NCBI RefSeq assembly: GCF_027857615.1
Contig: NZ_JAQIFT010000003.1
Location: 1-40,645, forward strand
Source of the DNA: Holtiella tumoricola
Lineage (GTDB): Bacteria > Bacillota > Clostridia > Lachnospirales > Cellulosilyticaceae
DNA: 40,645 nucleotides
Direction: 5' to 3'
The translations under genes were made by a program, and so were the position numbers. The notes beneath the pieces were generated by a model. That model did not search any database and was not told the DNA's origin. It was given only the letters and a program-made list of their open reading frames with translations. Below, in pieces: positions 26,301 to 33,180 of this stretch (the stretch's first letter is position 1; each line of letters opens with the position of its first letter).

Positions 26301-29171
26301 TTTTGCTTTTCTTTCTGCTTCTACTAACTCTATAAGTTCAAGTGCTTCTTCGGGGATTGTTTCATCTTCTACTTCTTCCCTATCTTCTTCGGGTGTCGTT
26401 TCATCTTCTACCTCTTCCCTATCTTCTTCAGGGATTGTTTCGTCTTCTACTTCTTCACTATCTTCTTCGGGTGTTGTTTCATCTTCTACTTCTTCCCTAT
26501 CTTCTTCAGGGATTGTTTCGTCTTCTACTTCTTCACTATCTTCTTCAGGGATTGTTTCACCTTCTGCTTCTTCACTACCTTCTTCGGGTGTTATTTCATC
26601 TTCTACTTTATCTGCATCTTCTTCTGATGTTGTTTCATCTAGGCTACTGCGTCCTTTTGCAAATAATACGGATGCCTCTCCTATGGCTGAAGCGCCTTCT
26701 TCCTCTAAGTTCTCCTCTTCTAATAATAGTTCTTCATCTAAGTCTGGGAATTCTACTTCTCCTGTTGTAGCATCCCAAATAACATGAACAAGTTGATCTA
26801 TGCGGAATACTTCATCTCCATTTAAATAGATAGAATAGCCTTCTAATCCATCATCATAATAGTCTAACCCATCATCTACTGCATCCCATACAATGGTTAA
26901 GTCTTGGTCATGATATCTTAAATTGTTAACTGTAAAATGATCCCAACCTACGTCAATAGGATGAAGTTCTATTTTTTCATCAAGTCTTGGTGTTAGACCT
27001 GCAAAATCTTCGATTATCGCATAAGTATAGTTACCTAAAATATTGTGATGAATCCATGAACGATAATCTATCGTATCACTATTTTCATTGTAATTTGCCC
27101 AAAACTCATTATTATCCAGGTAATCCGTATTCCCATCAATACACTGTGCCCATGCTACCCATTCTATTAACATTTCATACATTTCAGGGCTGATGTAATC
27201 TGAATCATAGGTTTTAATAGCTCTTGAGAAAAGTCTAAAATCACCTGAAGCATTAATGTTGGCAAAGTTATTACTTCCCGCTTGCCCAGCTTGGGTTGCA
27301 GCTTGTTTATCTACTTGATTTGCTGTAAAAAATGGAAATACAGGAAATTCATTTTTATCTGCCCAATATCTAAGTGCCTCTTCATAACCTGCCTCATCTC
27401 CAGCTGGTACCAAATCCGGCTCTGCCATTGGGTAGTAGTTGTTGGTATCTTTCCAAGGGATAAACGTATCCGTCTTTACATCTCGTTGCAAGAACATTTG
27501 ACTTTCTTCATCCCAAAGCTTTGTAAGAATAGATTGACGAATATTTTCAGCTAATGCATACATCTCATCTGCTTTTTCTGTGTTCCCTAGTAATTCGTAA
27601 GCTTGTGCTGCAGCTTTGGCATTACCATAAACATATGCACTTTCTGTACGTGTTTGTGTTACATCTCCACGGTCTGCAAAGTAGTGGAATGCCACAGCAT
27701 CTGCATCATTCCCCGTTAATGAGGCCCAATCATATTCAATTAAGTAATCATCATTCACATCAAAACGGTCTAACTGCCCCTTCGCATCTTTCTCAGCGTA
27801 TCTTGCTAAGTTATTTAGGATCTTGGTTTGCCCACCATGTACTTTATAAGTATCCATAGCGGCTTCACCAATATACTGACAATAGCTATTGTTCCAGTTA
27901 TCAGGATTTCCTGGATTATCTACAAATAAAGAATCACGAGAAACTTCTCCAGCTGATATCCAATCCCCATAAGCATAGTAAGGTGTCCTTAAGTATTTTA
28001 GATCTTGCATATGTAAAGGTTGTGTCAGTACAATGGCATTGTTATATCCAAGTACACCTTCAATTGATACAGGGAATTGATAATCATTGCCCGGAATATT
28101 TGCATCTAACATATTAAAGCGATTAAGCCACCATCTATAATAAATAACCTTTTTAACATTTTCATTTGGGATATCAATGTATGGAATATTATCCGCCCAC
28201 CATTTATTATAAGCTTTCATATGTTCATATTTTGCTTCACTAGAAGTGTAGCCTTTATACGTCTCATATTCTTCAGTTGATTCAGGATTTTCTTTACTTG
28301 TAAAACCCATCACAACTTTGATTGTTTGAGATTGGCCTGGTGCGAGTTGAAGGGTTTGTTTAAGCACACCTTCTTTTGCATCCATATTTTCTCCACTTAA
28401 TTGAGTATATAAGGTTGTAAGTTCATTTTTTACTTTTACAATGCCTGTTAGTTCATCCCCTTCTGTTGCTTTGACATAAGGAGATTCAACGGTTACTTCA
28501 ACTTCTTGATCCTCTTTGCCTGTATTGGTTAAAGTTAATAAGGTAACCGCCACATTCTCGTTTGTAATAAACTTTGTTTCCTCAACACCTATTGAACCTG
28601 ATGTGAAAACACCTGACCAATAACTTGGGCATTGATAACGTTTGGAGACCTGCTCTTTTACTGCTCCTGTTGATAAGCTAATGGTATAAGCATCTTGGCC
28701 ACCTTCTAACTCATGCCAATAGGCTGTTCCACCTGAAAAACCTAATACGCCTGGGTTATGTCCATACATATACAGTGAACGTCCACGAGTCATGATATCA
28801 TTTCCCTCTGGATCTTGGCCTTTCCTTTCAAGTACACGGTCCATCCAATAAGATGTACCACCATCTGCTAAGTCTTTCTCATACATCCTCTCCATCATAC
28901 TTCGGCTTGCATCATAAGATACAGGTTCCTCTACTAAGCCAGAACCAGTAAAGACAGGTTTTTTTATCATATAACTGCCCGATGTAGTATACTGGGTACC
29001 AAACTCATTAATTGTAAGACTGGCGGGTGTAGTTACATTTGTTCCTACTAAATCATTAAAACTTCCTGCATTCATTTCACTGGCAAATACAGTAGTCTGT
29101 GTGCTTGTTACTGTCATTACGCCCACCATTAGTATGGCTAATCTTTTTACAACGCCTTTAAATTTTTTCAT
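23394..29171 (-). CDS. Secreted S-layer-anchored glycosidase with carbohydrate-binding modules
   Basis: 1925 aa. Signal peptide about 1-31 (cleavage near VFAS). Residues ~35-790 look like an (alpha/alpha)6-barrel glycoside hydrolase, with conserved-looking acids Glu371 (SIEGVLGY), Asp489/Asp491 (GNDADA) and Glu689 (NNEFWANYNENS). The general layout and the 198-residue spacing of the last two recall the GH121 beta-L-arabinobiosidase HypBA2 as I remember it; GH142 is another possibility. Next come an acidic repeat linker (862-940), a discoidin (F5/8C) domain (~1000-1147), an Ig/PKD-like domain (~1150-1247), a second discoidin (~1250-1400), two Big_4 domains (~1404-1560), a PDPDPT linker (1563-1616), a beta-rich domain and three SLH repeats (~1760-1925). 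So it is a surface enzyme for polymer or glycoprotein arabinosides. The neighbouring GH127 supports this substrate. It has its own promoter. Confidence 0.75.
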   Translation of the reverse strand: MKKFKGVVKRLAILMVGVMTVTSTQTTVFASEMNAGSFNDLVGTNVTTPASLTINEFGTQYTTSGSYMIKKPVFTGSGLVEEPVSYDASRSMMERMYEKDLADGGTSYWMDRVLERKGQDPEGNDIMTRGRSLYMYGHNPGVLGFSGGTAYWHELEGGQDAYTISLSTGAVKEQVSKRYQCPSYWSGVFTSGSIGVEETKFITNENVAVTLLTLTNTGKEDQEVEVTVESPYVKATEGDELTGIVKVKNELTTLYTQLSGENMDAKEGVLKQTLQLAPGQSQTIKVVMGFTSKENPESTEEYETYKGYTSSEAKYEHMKAYNKWWADNIPYIDIPNENVKKVIYYRWWLNRFNMLDANIPGNDYQFPVSIEGVLGYNNAIVLTQPLHMQDLKYLRTPYYAYGDWISAGEVSRDSLFVDNPGNPDNWNNSYCQYIGEAAMDTYKVHGGQTKILNNLARYAEKDAKGQLDRFDVNDDYLIEYDWASLTGNDADAVAFHYFADRGDVTQTRTESAYVYGNAKAAAQAYELLGNTEKADEMYALAENIRQSILTKLWDEESQMFLQRDVKTDTFIPWKDTNNYYPMAEPDLVPAGDEAGYEEALRYWADKNEFPVFPFFTANQVDKQAATQAGQAGSNNFANINASGDFRLFSRAIKTYDSDYISPEMYEMLIEWVAWAQCIDGNTDYLDNNEFWANYNENSDTIDYRSWIHHNILGNYTYAIIEDFAGLTPRLDEKIELHPIDVGWDHFTVNNLRYHDQDLTIVWDAVDDGLDYYDDGLEGYSIYLNGDEVFRIDQLVHVIWDATTGEVEFPDLDEELLLEEENLEEEGASAIGEASVLFAKGRSSLDETTSEEDADKVEDEITPEEGSEEAEGETIPEEDSEEVEDETIPEEDREEVEDETTPEEDSEEVEDETIPEEDREEVEDETTPEEDREEVEDETIPEEALELIELVEAERKAKPQVIVNEPMNTMKDAASVELTEERVVEMFQKAAVDVTEDTGSCKNLALQATPSASYIAPKTRLDYAVNGFSVSGINSSKSKFVVDVPIWGTKGSTHSEEWFELDFGSTQTMNDVKLYFYSDKNENNYCEPYMYYLEYWDGSNWSVVPDQYKSQLQANYNHVEFPTISTQKLRVVMKVKPGYAVGLKEIQVFNTPVEAPTAVNKTPEVVAYEDLNNRKTLRTVLITEVKDDALPSGILTTNWSKVEGPGEIAFESKNVFETVADFTEEGKYILEVVVSDGDLETVKRIEVEAIGTPNEVNVALEATPSTSYCSPWERVSAVNDGKDPLNSTGAGQYGNWAVSGASQWVQYTWAEPVVISKTEMFWFYDGGGILLPKAYVYEYKDMETGEWKPVPHAEGYSISRGKYNTTTFEPVVTNAMRVVIYKPDTAWTGISEWRVFATPVEKMPSFKVTTLVGEQPKLPETVEMTLGNGLKHTAKVTWPEISEDKLSKDGSFNIKGSVLGSNKLVDATVYVRTHNNVMANTIETVNITVPVGGTLELPQHVEVLYNDGSRDNVSNQVVWDAYDEEKLMTSGTFEVAGTVHFTIAGEAITPLKAKAVITVQAQTPDPDPTPDPDPTPDPDPTPDPDPTPDPDPTPDPDPTPDPDPTPDPDPTPDPEEPSISRPSSKPNKTQTSTSKVVQSVGRHYTVTLNEKSVEQLKGENIGSLIQLELVEMEEGFKLQLKKDGRMVYSFAKSIIVEIKANDVNIDLANSVCVQENRTIALSLYNPSTQTMKVVLKDLQPIVFKEKVDFVFTDLETLDEKEAIDELAARGVVTGLTITTFAPANHVTREQFLTMLHRIFQFDITGKTVNFTDVSEEHWAYEAIVAAKAQGIINGKSQTQFGLGDTITKQEMAVMVYNTLVCFDQTLFDEKQVEAYQDETAIADYAKEAVQKLKGLGILEGDCFNPTQVVTRAEACSILYKMIEQLK
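24324..24485 (-). repeat. Nine tandem 18-base repeats coding PDPDPT
   Basis: Nine copies of an 18-base unit encode a stiff, extended linker between the Big_4 domains and the C-terminal domain of the surface glycosidase. Synonymous changes split the copies into groups (units with GGATCC versus GGATCT), which suggests recent duplication in blocks. Copy number is likely to vary between strains. Confidence 0.9.
26352..26585 (-). repeat. Six tandem 39-base repeats coding an acidic linker
   Basis: Six 13-residue units of the form EEDxEEVEDETxP lie between the catalytic region and the first discoidin domain. Units alternate Ser/Arg at residue 4 and Ile/Thr at residue 12, giving a partial 78-base higher-order period. 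The result is a very acidic spacer. Long serine-rich ORFs on the opposite strand are shadows of this array. Confidence 0.9.
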
Positions 29172-29248
29172 AACGTCCCCCTATTCTTAAAAATTTAAAC
29201 CGTTCCTTATAGTGTCTATCTTTTTATAAGTCATTGATCTGTAATAAA

Positions 29249-29277
29249 ATTATATCAATGGAGATATAGGGACTTAA
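29249..29277 (-). promoter_or_regulatory. Promoter of the surface glycosidase gene
   Basis: TATAAT (29249-29254) with a 17-base spacer to a weak TTAAGT (29272-29277) on the minus strand. Upstream lie two copies of ATTCTTAA on the plus strand (29285-29292 and 29304-29311), 19 bases apart. A weak -35 with upstream direct repeats fits an activator-dependent promoter, possibly of the YesN-type regulator at 19860; this link is inference. Confidence 0.45.
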
Positions 29278-29349
29278 ATTCTAAATTCTTAATATAGGTG
29301 TATATTCTTAAGGTAAATTTTGTCATTTACTTTTATTTTTTATTGCTCA

Positions 29350-29407
29350 ATAAAAATAAGCCCCCTTACATAAAGTTGTACCTATCAACTTCATGTAAGG
29401 GGACTTA
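29350..29407 (-). terminator. Terminator of the 106-aa gene
   Basis: Long stem (29357-29378 with 29386-29407, nearly perfect, GC-rich core) with T-rich sequence after it on the minus strand, 16 bases past the stop at 29424. Confidence 0.85.
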
Positions 29408-29423
29408 TGGGCACTAGATTCTA

Positions 29424-29744
29424 CTATTTAAAATAAATACTTGTCATATCTACTTTTTCTGCAACGCCTTCTTCTACTAAAATAGCTGCAATATAACTTA
29501 CGATACCCGCTTTTCCTATATGAGATACAATCCATTCTCTCATACTATCCGTTTCTACTTTACCATGCCCTGCACCAATTCGAACGGTTCTTCCCTTAAA
29601 ATAAGCTATAAGGTCAGCGTACTGAGTGCCTGATATGTAGAGAGAATCTTCACGATTTTCTCCATAAAAAATGGTCATACCACTTTCAAGTGTTCCTTCA
29701 TATGCAAAACTTTTTTTCTTTTTTAATGTATATAATTCTTTCAT
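29424..29744 (-). CDS. Hypothetical 106-aa protein
   Basis: I do not recognise this protein. It has no signal peptide or membrane helix. It alternates predicted strands and helices (SFAYEGTLESGMTIFYGEN, LYISGTQYADLIAYFKG, TVRIGAGHGKVETDSMREWIVSHIG) and ends in a short helix-strand (YIAAILVEEGVAEKVDMTSIYFK), so a small alpha/beta cytoplasmic protein is likely. It is a single gene with a strong terminator, divergent from 29907. Confidence 0.6.
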   Translation of the reverse strand: MKELYTLKKKKSFAYEGTLESGMTIFYGENREDSLYISGTQYADLIAYFKGRTVRIGAGHGKVETDSMREWIVSHIGKAGIVSYIAAILVEEGVAEKVDMTSIYFK

Positions 29745-29906
29745 ATCTGTATCCTCTGTATTATATGTCTTTAACTTTAAATTCTATGAGCAAATAAAAC
29801 TTCTACATTTATTATAGTACACTTATTATTATTTGTATATTTTACATTTACTTTGGTCATCAATAAGCCGATATTAATAGTAATCCTATTTATTCAGAGG
29901 TGAACA

Positions 29907-30461
29907 ATGAAAATTGACAAATATATGCCTATTACAAATGACCGTACCCTATCTACTTCATCATCTAACAAAAAATCTGTGATCCATGAACAAAAATCTT
30001 TTCAGCACTCTATTAATAAGGTTTATGCTCACCATACCACCTATACAAAGCAAGGATTGGTTGAGACAACTACAAACAAAAAAGTATTAGCCATTACTGC
30101 TGATTATTTAGAACAGCTTCTAGCCAATGATACTTTAAATATTCAAACTGACGGGGATAAATATTGGGTCATTATTGATGATTTATTATATGAGTTTAGC
30201 ATTATCCCAAAGGATTCCCATAAAGAGGACTCAAAATCCAATACTCAAGTTCTTTTAAATACTGTCCAGGAGTGTTTAGAACGCAACCAAGAACAATTAG
30301 ATAGAAAATTTAAGGATTGGACTCTAAAAAAAGATATTCTTTATCCTAATCAAGGTAAAAATGCACTCATTACTCTAGATGATCTTATTGAGAAAAAGCT
30401 TGAATACCTTTCTTATTCTAAAGCTCTTAAAATTTATGAAGATGATCATGAGCATCTTTAA
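29907..30461 (+). CDS. Hypothetical 184-aa cytoplasmic protein
   Basis: Not recognised. It has a polar, Ser/Thr/Lys-rich N-terminus, then a compact region KKVLAITADYLEQLLANDTLNIQTDGDKYWVIIDDLLYEFSII, and a helical C-terminal half with LKKDILYPNQGKNALITLDDLIEKKLEYLSYSKALKIYE. There is no signal peptide and no transmembrane segment. The ribosome site AGAGGTGAAC gives a good ATG start. It lies about 100 bases before a pair of small secreted proteins with no terminator in between, so the three may be co-transcribed. Confidence 0.6.
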   Translation: MKIDKYMPITNDRTLSTSSSNKKSVIHEQKSFQHSINKVYAHHTTYTKQGLVETTTNKKVLAITADYLEQLLANDTLNIQTDGDKYWVIIDDLLYEFSIIPKDSHKEDSKSNTQVLLNTVQECLERNQEQLDRKFKDWTLKKDILYPNQGKNALITLDDLIEKKLEYLSYSKALKIYEDDHEHL

Positions 30462-30570
30462 AATTAAACCCTTATCTATTTGAGTAAAACTTAAATCAAT
30501 TTAGTTCTTACATATTTTTTTAGTTATTGCTAATCCTTATATTAAAAGATTTTTTTATATGGGGTGTATT

Positions 30571-31035
30571 ATGAAAAAAAATTCTTTAGCTAAGTTTATA
30601 GTAATCATAACTATTCTTTTAATTCCCTTATTTTTAATGGCTTCTACACTAGATACCACTAATGATTTTAATAATTTCTATGAAGAAATTACTAGTCTCC
30701 AAAATCAACTCAATGGCATCTCTCAATCTTTATACATTTCTAATCAAAAAGGAGAATCATTAACGTCATTACAAAATAGTTTGTCCATTTATAATTCAAA
30801 AATAAAAAATCTTAGCACAAGGTTATTTGATTATGCAACAAATAGCAACCTTTCCTCTATTGATAAAATTCGTACAGAAGCTCTTATTGTAGCTACTAGA
30901 CTACTTAATGACTTATACCTTATTCTAAGTGAACTTTTGATAACCGAAGATTATGAAATAGAATATAAGTTGCTTAAAGCCTTCTTTTCCGCTAATTCTC
31001 TTTTAACTCAAGGTCTTTCTTCTTTTCCTATTTAA
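30571..31035 (+). CDS. Small secreted helical protein, family member 2
   Basis: About 154 aa. Signal peptide MKKNSLAKFIVIITILLIPLFLMAS, then a Cys-free, Asn/Ser/Leu-rich helical mature part. The block SLSIYNSKIKNLSTRLFDY and the C-terminal half correspond in position to the same regions of 3024 and 31090, with low identity. I use the ATG at 30571, which has GGGGTG 4 bases before it; the ATG 12 bases upstream overlaps that ribosome site. It is followed after 54 bases by its paralogue at 31090. Function unknown. Confidence 0.65.
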   Translation: MKKNSLAKFIVIITILLIPLFLMASTLDTTNDFNNFYEEITSLQNQLNGISQSLYISNQKGESLTSLQNSLSIYNSKIKNLSTRLFDYATNSNLSSIDKIRTEALIVATRLLNDLYLILSELLITEDYEIEYKLLKAFFSANSLLTQGLSSFPI

Positions 31036-31089
31036 CCAGCTTAATAAGACGCAAGAATACACATATAAATTAAAAGGAGTTCTGTTAAA

Positions 31090-31566
31090 ATGAAATTTAA
31101 ACATCTATTCTTATCTTTATTTCTATGCTTGATTATCTTCTCTGTATCTATCCATGCCTCAACCACATCTAATGATGCACATAAACAAGTACTAGAAACC
31201 TATATTAGCAAATTAACTCAAATACAAAAAGAACTTTCTTCATTATCTGACGCCCTTAACGCTAAAAATTCTAAAGCTAAGTGTAATATCGGATTTAATT
31301 TTATAAATAAGCAGCTAGATGATCTACTTCAGTCTATGAACACTTACTCAGATTCATTAGCTAGCAATTCACCTGACCAAAAAGAAATATTGCTACTAAT
31401 TAATGCAACCAATTTCCTTAAATGTGCCTTATTAGAATTAGATGACATTAGCTGTAATTCCTCTTCTCTTGATACGTTATTAATTTTAAAAAACTACTTT
31501 AAATTTGTAGATTTATCTGAACAACTTATTAACACAGTTAATGAGTCATTATCCTCTACTTCCTAA
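31090..31566 (+). CDS. Small secreted helical protein, family member 3
   Basis: 158 aa with a Sec signal peptide (hydrophobic core FLSLFLCLIIFSVSIHAS). The mature part begins with ASTTSNDAHKQVLETYISKLTQIQKELSSL, which aligns with LDLYSQKVTQIRSNL of the 3024 protein. It has two Cys in the mature region plus a third nearer the end, unlike the other members. AAAAGGAG lies before the ATG. A terminator follows directly at 31567. Unknown function; secreted or cell-surface associated. Confidence 0.65.
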   Translation: MKFKHLFLSLFLCLIIFSVSIHASTTSNDAHKQVLETYISKLTQIQKELSSLSDALNAKNSKAKCNIGFNFINKQLDDLLQSMNTYSDSLASNSPDQKEILLLINATNFLKCALLELDDISCNSSSLDTLLILKNYFKFVDLSEQLINTVNESLSSTS

Positions 31567-31596
31567 GAACCTATCATGTTATAGGTTCTTTTTTCT
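31567..31596 (+). terminator. Terminator after the secreted protein pair
   Basis: Stem GAACCTAT / ATAGGTTC (31567-31574 with 31581-31588), 6-base loop, then a T-run. Confidence 0.85.
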
Positions 31597-31618
31597 TTTT
31601 AAAGTATAGATCCTCTAA

Positions 31619-31933
31619 CTTCAACTCATAATACTTATAGTTATATTAATTGATGTATCTCATTCAAATAACAAAAAGCAACTTGATATATACTCCTCTC
31701 AACTTACTAAAATTAAATCTGATTTATTTACTATTTCTACGACAACCAATCCAGAAGCGAATAAAGCAAAATTACAATCTTTACTAACTATCTCTTCATA
31801 TCTTTCATATATAGTTGAAAAAACAAATGACTACTTATCAACTGCAGATCCATCTGACCAATATGAAACGCTAGATGCTATCTCTATTGCTAATTCTTTA
31901 GTACGTCAAATTTCTTCTTATATTACGCCCTAA
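31619..31933 (+). pseudogene. Broken fourth copy of the secreted helical family
   Basis: An open frame of 104 codons follows a TAA at 31616-31618 but has no usable start codon. It begins in what looks like the rest of a signal peptide (LIILIVILIDVSHSN), then reads KKQLDIYSSQLTKIKSDL and ends DPSDQYETLDAI...QISSYITP. These match the 3024 protein (LDLYSQKVTQIRSNL; DPMEQFDLL...QIFSYIE) better than its two intact neighbours do. The first ~12 codons including the ATG and ribosome site are lost. A terminator is still present 97 bases downstream. Confidence 0.7.
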
Positions 31934-32030
31934 TAAATTGTGTAATGTATGCCTTATTATTAAAAGTTATATTCAAGAAGATAAAATTACGTCTAAATAT
32001 ATCTCTAGTGTAAATAAAATTAAAACAATA

Positions 32031-32068
32031 AAAAGCAAGTTCTATTGATAACTATAGAACTTGCTTTT
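32031..32068 (+). terminator. Terminator downstream of the broken copy
   Basis: Perfect 15-bp stem (32031-32045 with 32054-32068), 8-base loop. The last four bases of the 3' arm are T and a short T-rich tail follows. It probably ended the now broken gene. The rest of 31934-32240 shows no gene. Confidence 0.8.
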
Positions 32069-32240
32069 CTTATTGGTATTGATACTCTAACGCCTAAAAT
32101 ATTAAGCGTATTATTCATTACTCTAAAAGATTTGTTTCACAATTACAAGAAATCATTTTTTATTTCTATACAGGCACAATGCCAAGCTTAGATTCATAGG
32201 TTATATTACTGACATTAATAAATAGGCAGGAGGAGATACT

Positions 32241-33065
32241 TTGAGCATAATTTCTATAGCCATCGTTGGTGGAGATTTACGTTTCGTTAGACTTGCTAAA
32301 ATACTCTGTGATAAAGGATTTGATACTTGGGTTTATGGTATCACACATCCAGATTTGCCAAAGAATGTACATCTTGCAACTTCTCTCGAAGACATCAGCA
32401 AGTGTCAGTATATTGTTGGTCCAATTCCTTTTACAAGGGATGGGAAAAATCTTTTTACACCACTAAGTAACACAAGTATTTCTGTTGAAATGTTTATGGA
32501 AAACGTAAAAGATAGCTTTTTATGTTTATCCGTTTTGAAAAAAGATATGATTAAGCTTTTAGAAGAGCGCAACCTTAGATATAAAGACCTTCTTTCAATG
32601 GATGAAGTGGCTGTTCTTAATGCCATTCCAACAGCTGAAGGAGCTATACAATACGCTATGGAAAATAGTGAAATCACTTTAAATGATAGCAAATGCCTAG
32701 TTTTAGGATTTGGAAGATGCGGTAAGATTCTTGCACAAAAACTACATGGTATTGGTGCACGTGTTTATGTTGAAGCCCGCAAGACCCTTGACCTAGCTTT
32801 TATTGCTTCTTATGACTACGTTCCTGTTCCACTTGATGAACTAAAAAAACATTTATGGAAATTTGATTTCATCTTTAATACCATTCCAGTACCTTTCTTA
32901 GATCCTTCTTATATTGATCTATTTAAAAAAGAAGCTGTTTACATTGAACTTGCTTCTACTCCTGGTGGTATTGATATCCCATATTGTGAACAAACTGGCG
33001 TACACTACGTACCTGCTCCAAGCTTACCTGGAATTATAAAGGTACATAATTTCTACAATCACTGA
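32241..33065 (+). CDS. dpaA: Dipicolinate synthase subunit A, 3' end replaced
   Basis: 274 aa; also called spoVFA. With DpaB it makes dipicolinic acid in the mother cell during sporulation. The N-terminal domain starts IAIVGGDLRFVRLAKIL; the second Rossmann domain has LVLGFGRCGKILAQKL; ELASTPGGIDIPY is typical. The start is TTG, supported by AGGAGGAG 7 bases before. Family members continue after the APxLPGI block with a VAPKTAG-like segment and a C-terminal helix. Here the match stops after SLPGI (about 33035) and only IKVHNFYNH follows before the stop. The product is some 20 residues short and dpaB is missing. An inserted element to the right is the likely cause. Confidence 0.85.
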   Translation: MSIISIAIVGGDLRFVRLAKILCDKGFDTWVYGITHPDLPKNVHLATSLEDISKCQYIVGPIPFTRDGKNLFTPLSNTSISVEMFMENVKDSFLCLSVLKKDMIKLLEERNLRYKDLLSMDEVAVLNAIPTAEGAIQYAMENSEITLNDSKCLVLGFGRCGKILAQKLHGIGARVYVEARKTLDLAFIASYDYVPVPLDELKKHLWKFDFIFNTIPVPFLDPSYIDLFKKEAVYIELASTPGGIDIPYCEQTGVHYVPAPSLPGIIKVHNFYNH

Positions 33066-33140
33066 ACATAAGCGTTGATTCACTCTATTGAATCTATTAG
33101 TACCTTGATTACTAGCTATCAGATATCGTAGAAACAAAAC

Positions 33141-33178
33141 AAAAAAAAAGACCCTAAAAATTTTTTAAGGTCTTTTTT
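33141..33178. terminator. Bidirectional terminator
   Basis: AAAAAGACC / GGTCTTTTT arms with an AT-rich inner part that can extend the pairing; T-runs on both strands. Lies between the convergent dpaA and metallo-hydrolase genes. Confidence 0.85.
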
Positions 33179-33180
33179 AT

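Noticed and set aside
26290..26787. Long plus-strand ORFs (165 and 142 aa) of Ser-rich and Leu-rich repeats
   Set aside because: They are exact antisense shadows of the acidic repeat linker of the surface glycosidase.
32405..32692. 95-aa minus-strand ORF inside dpaA
   Set aside because: Fully within a well-supported gene and without family character; a shadow.
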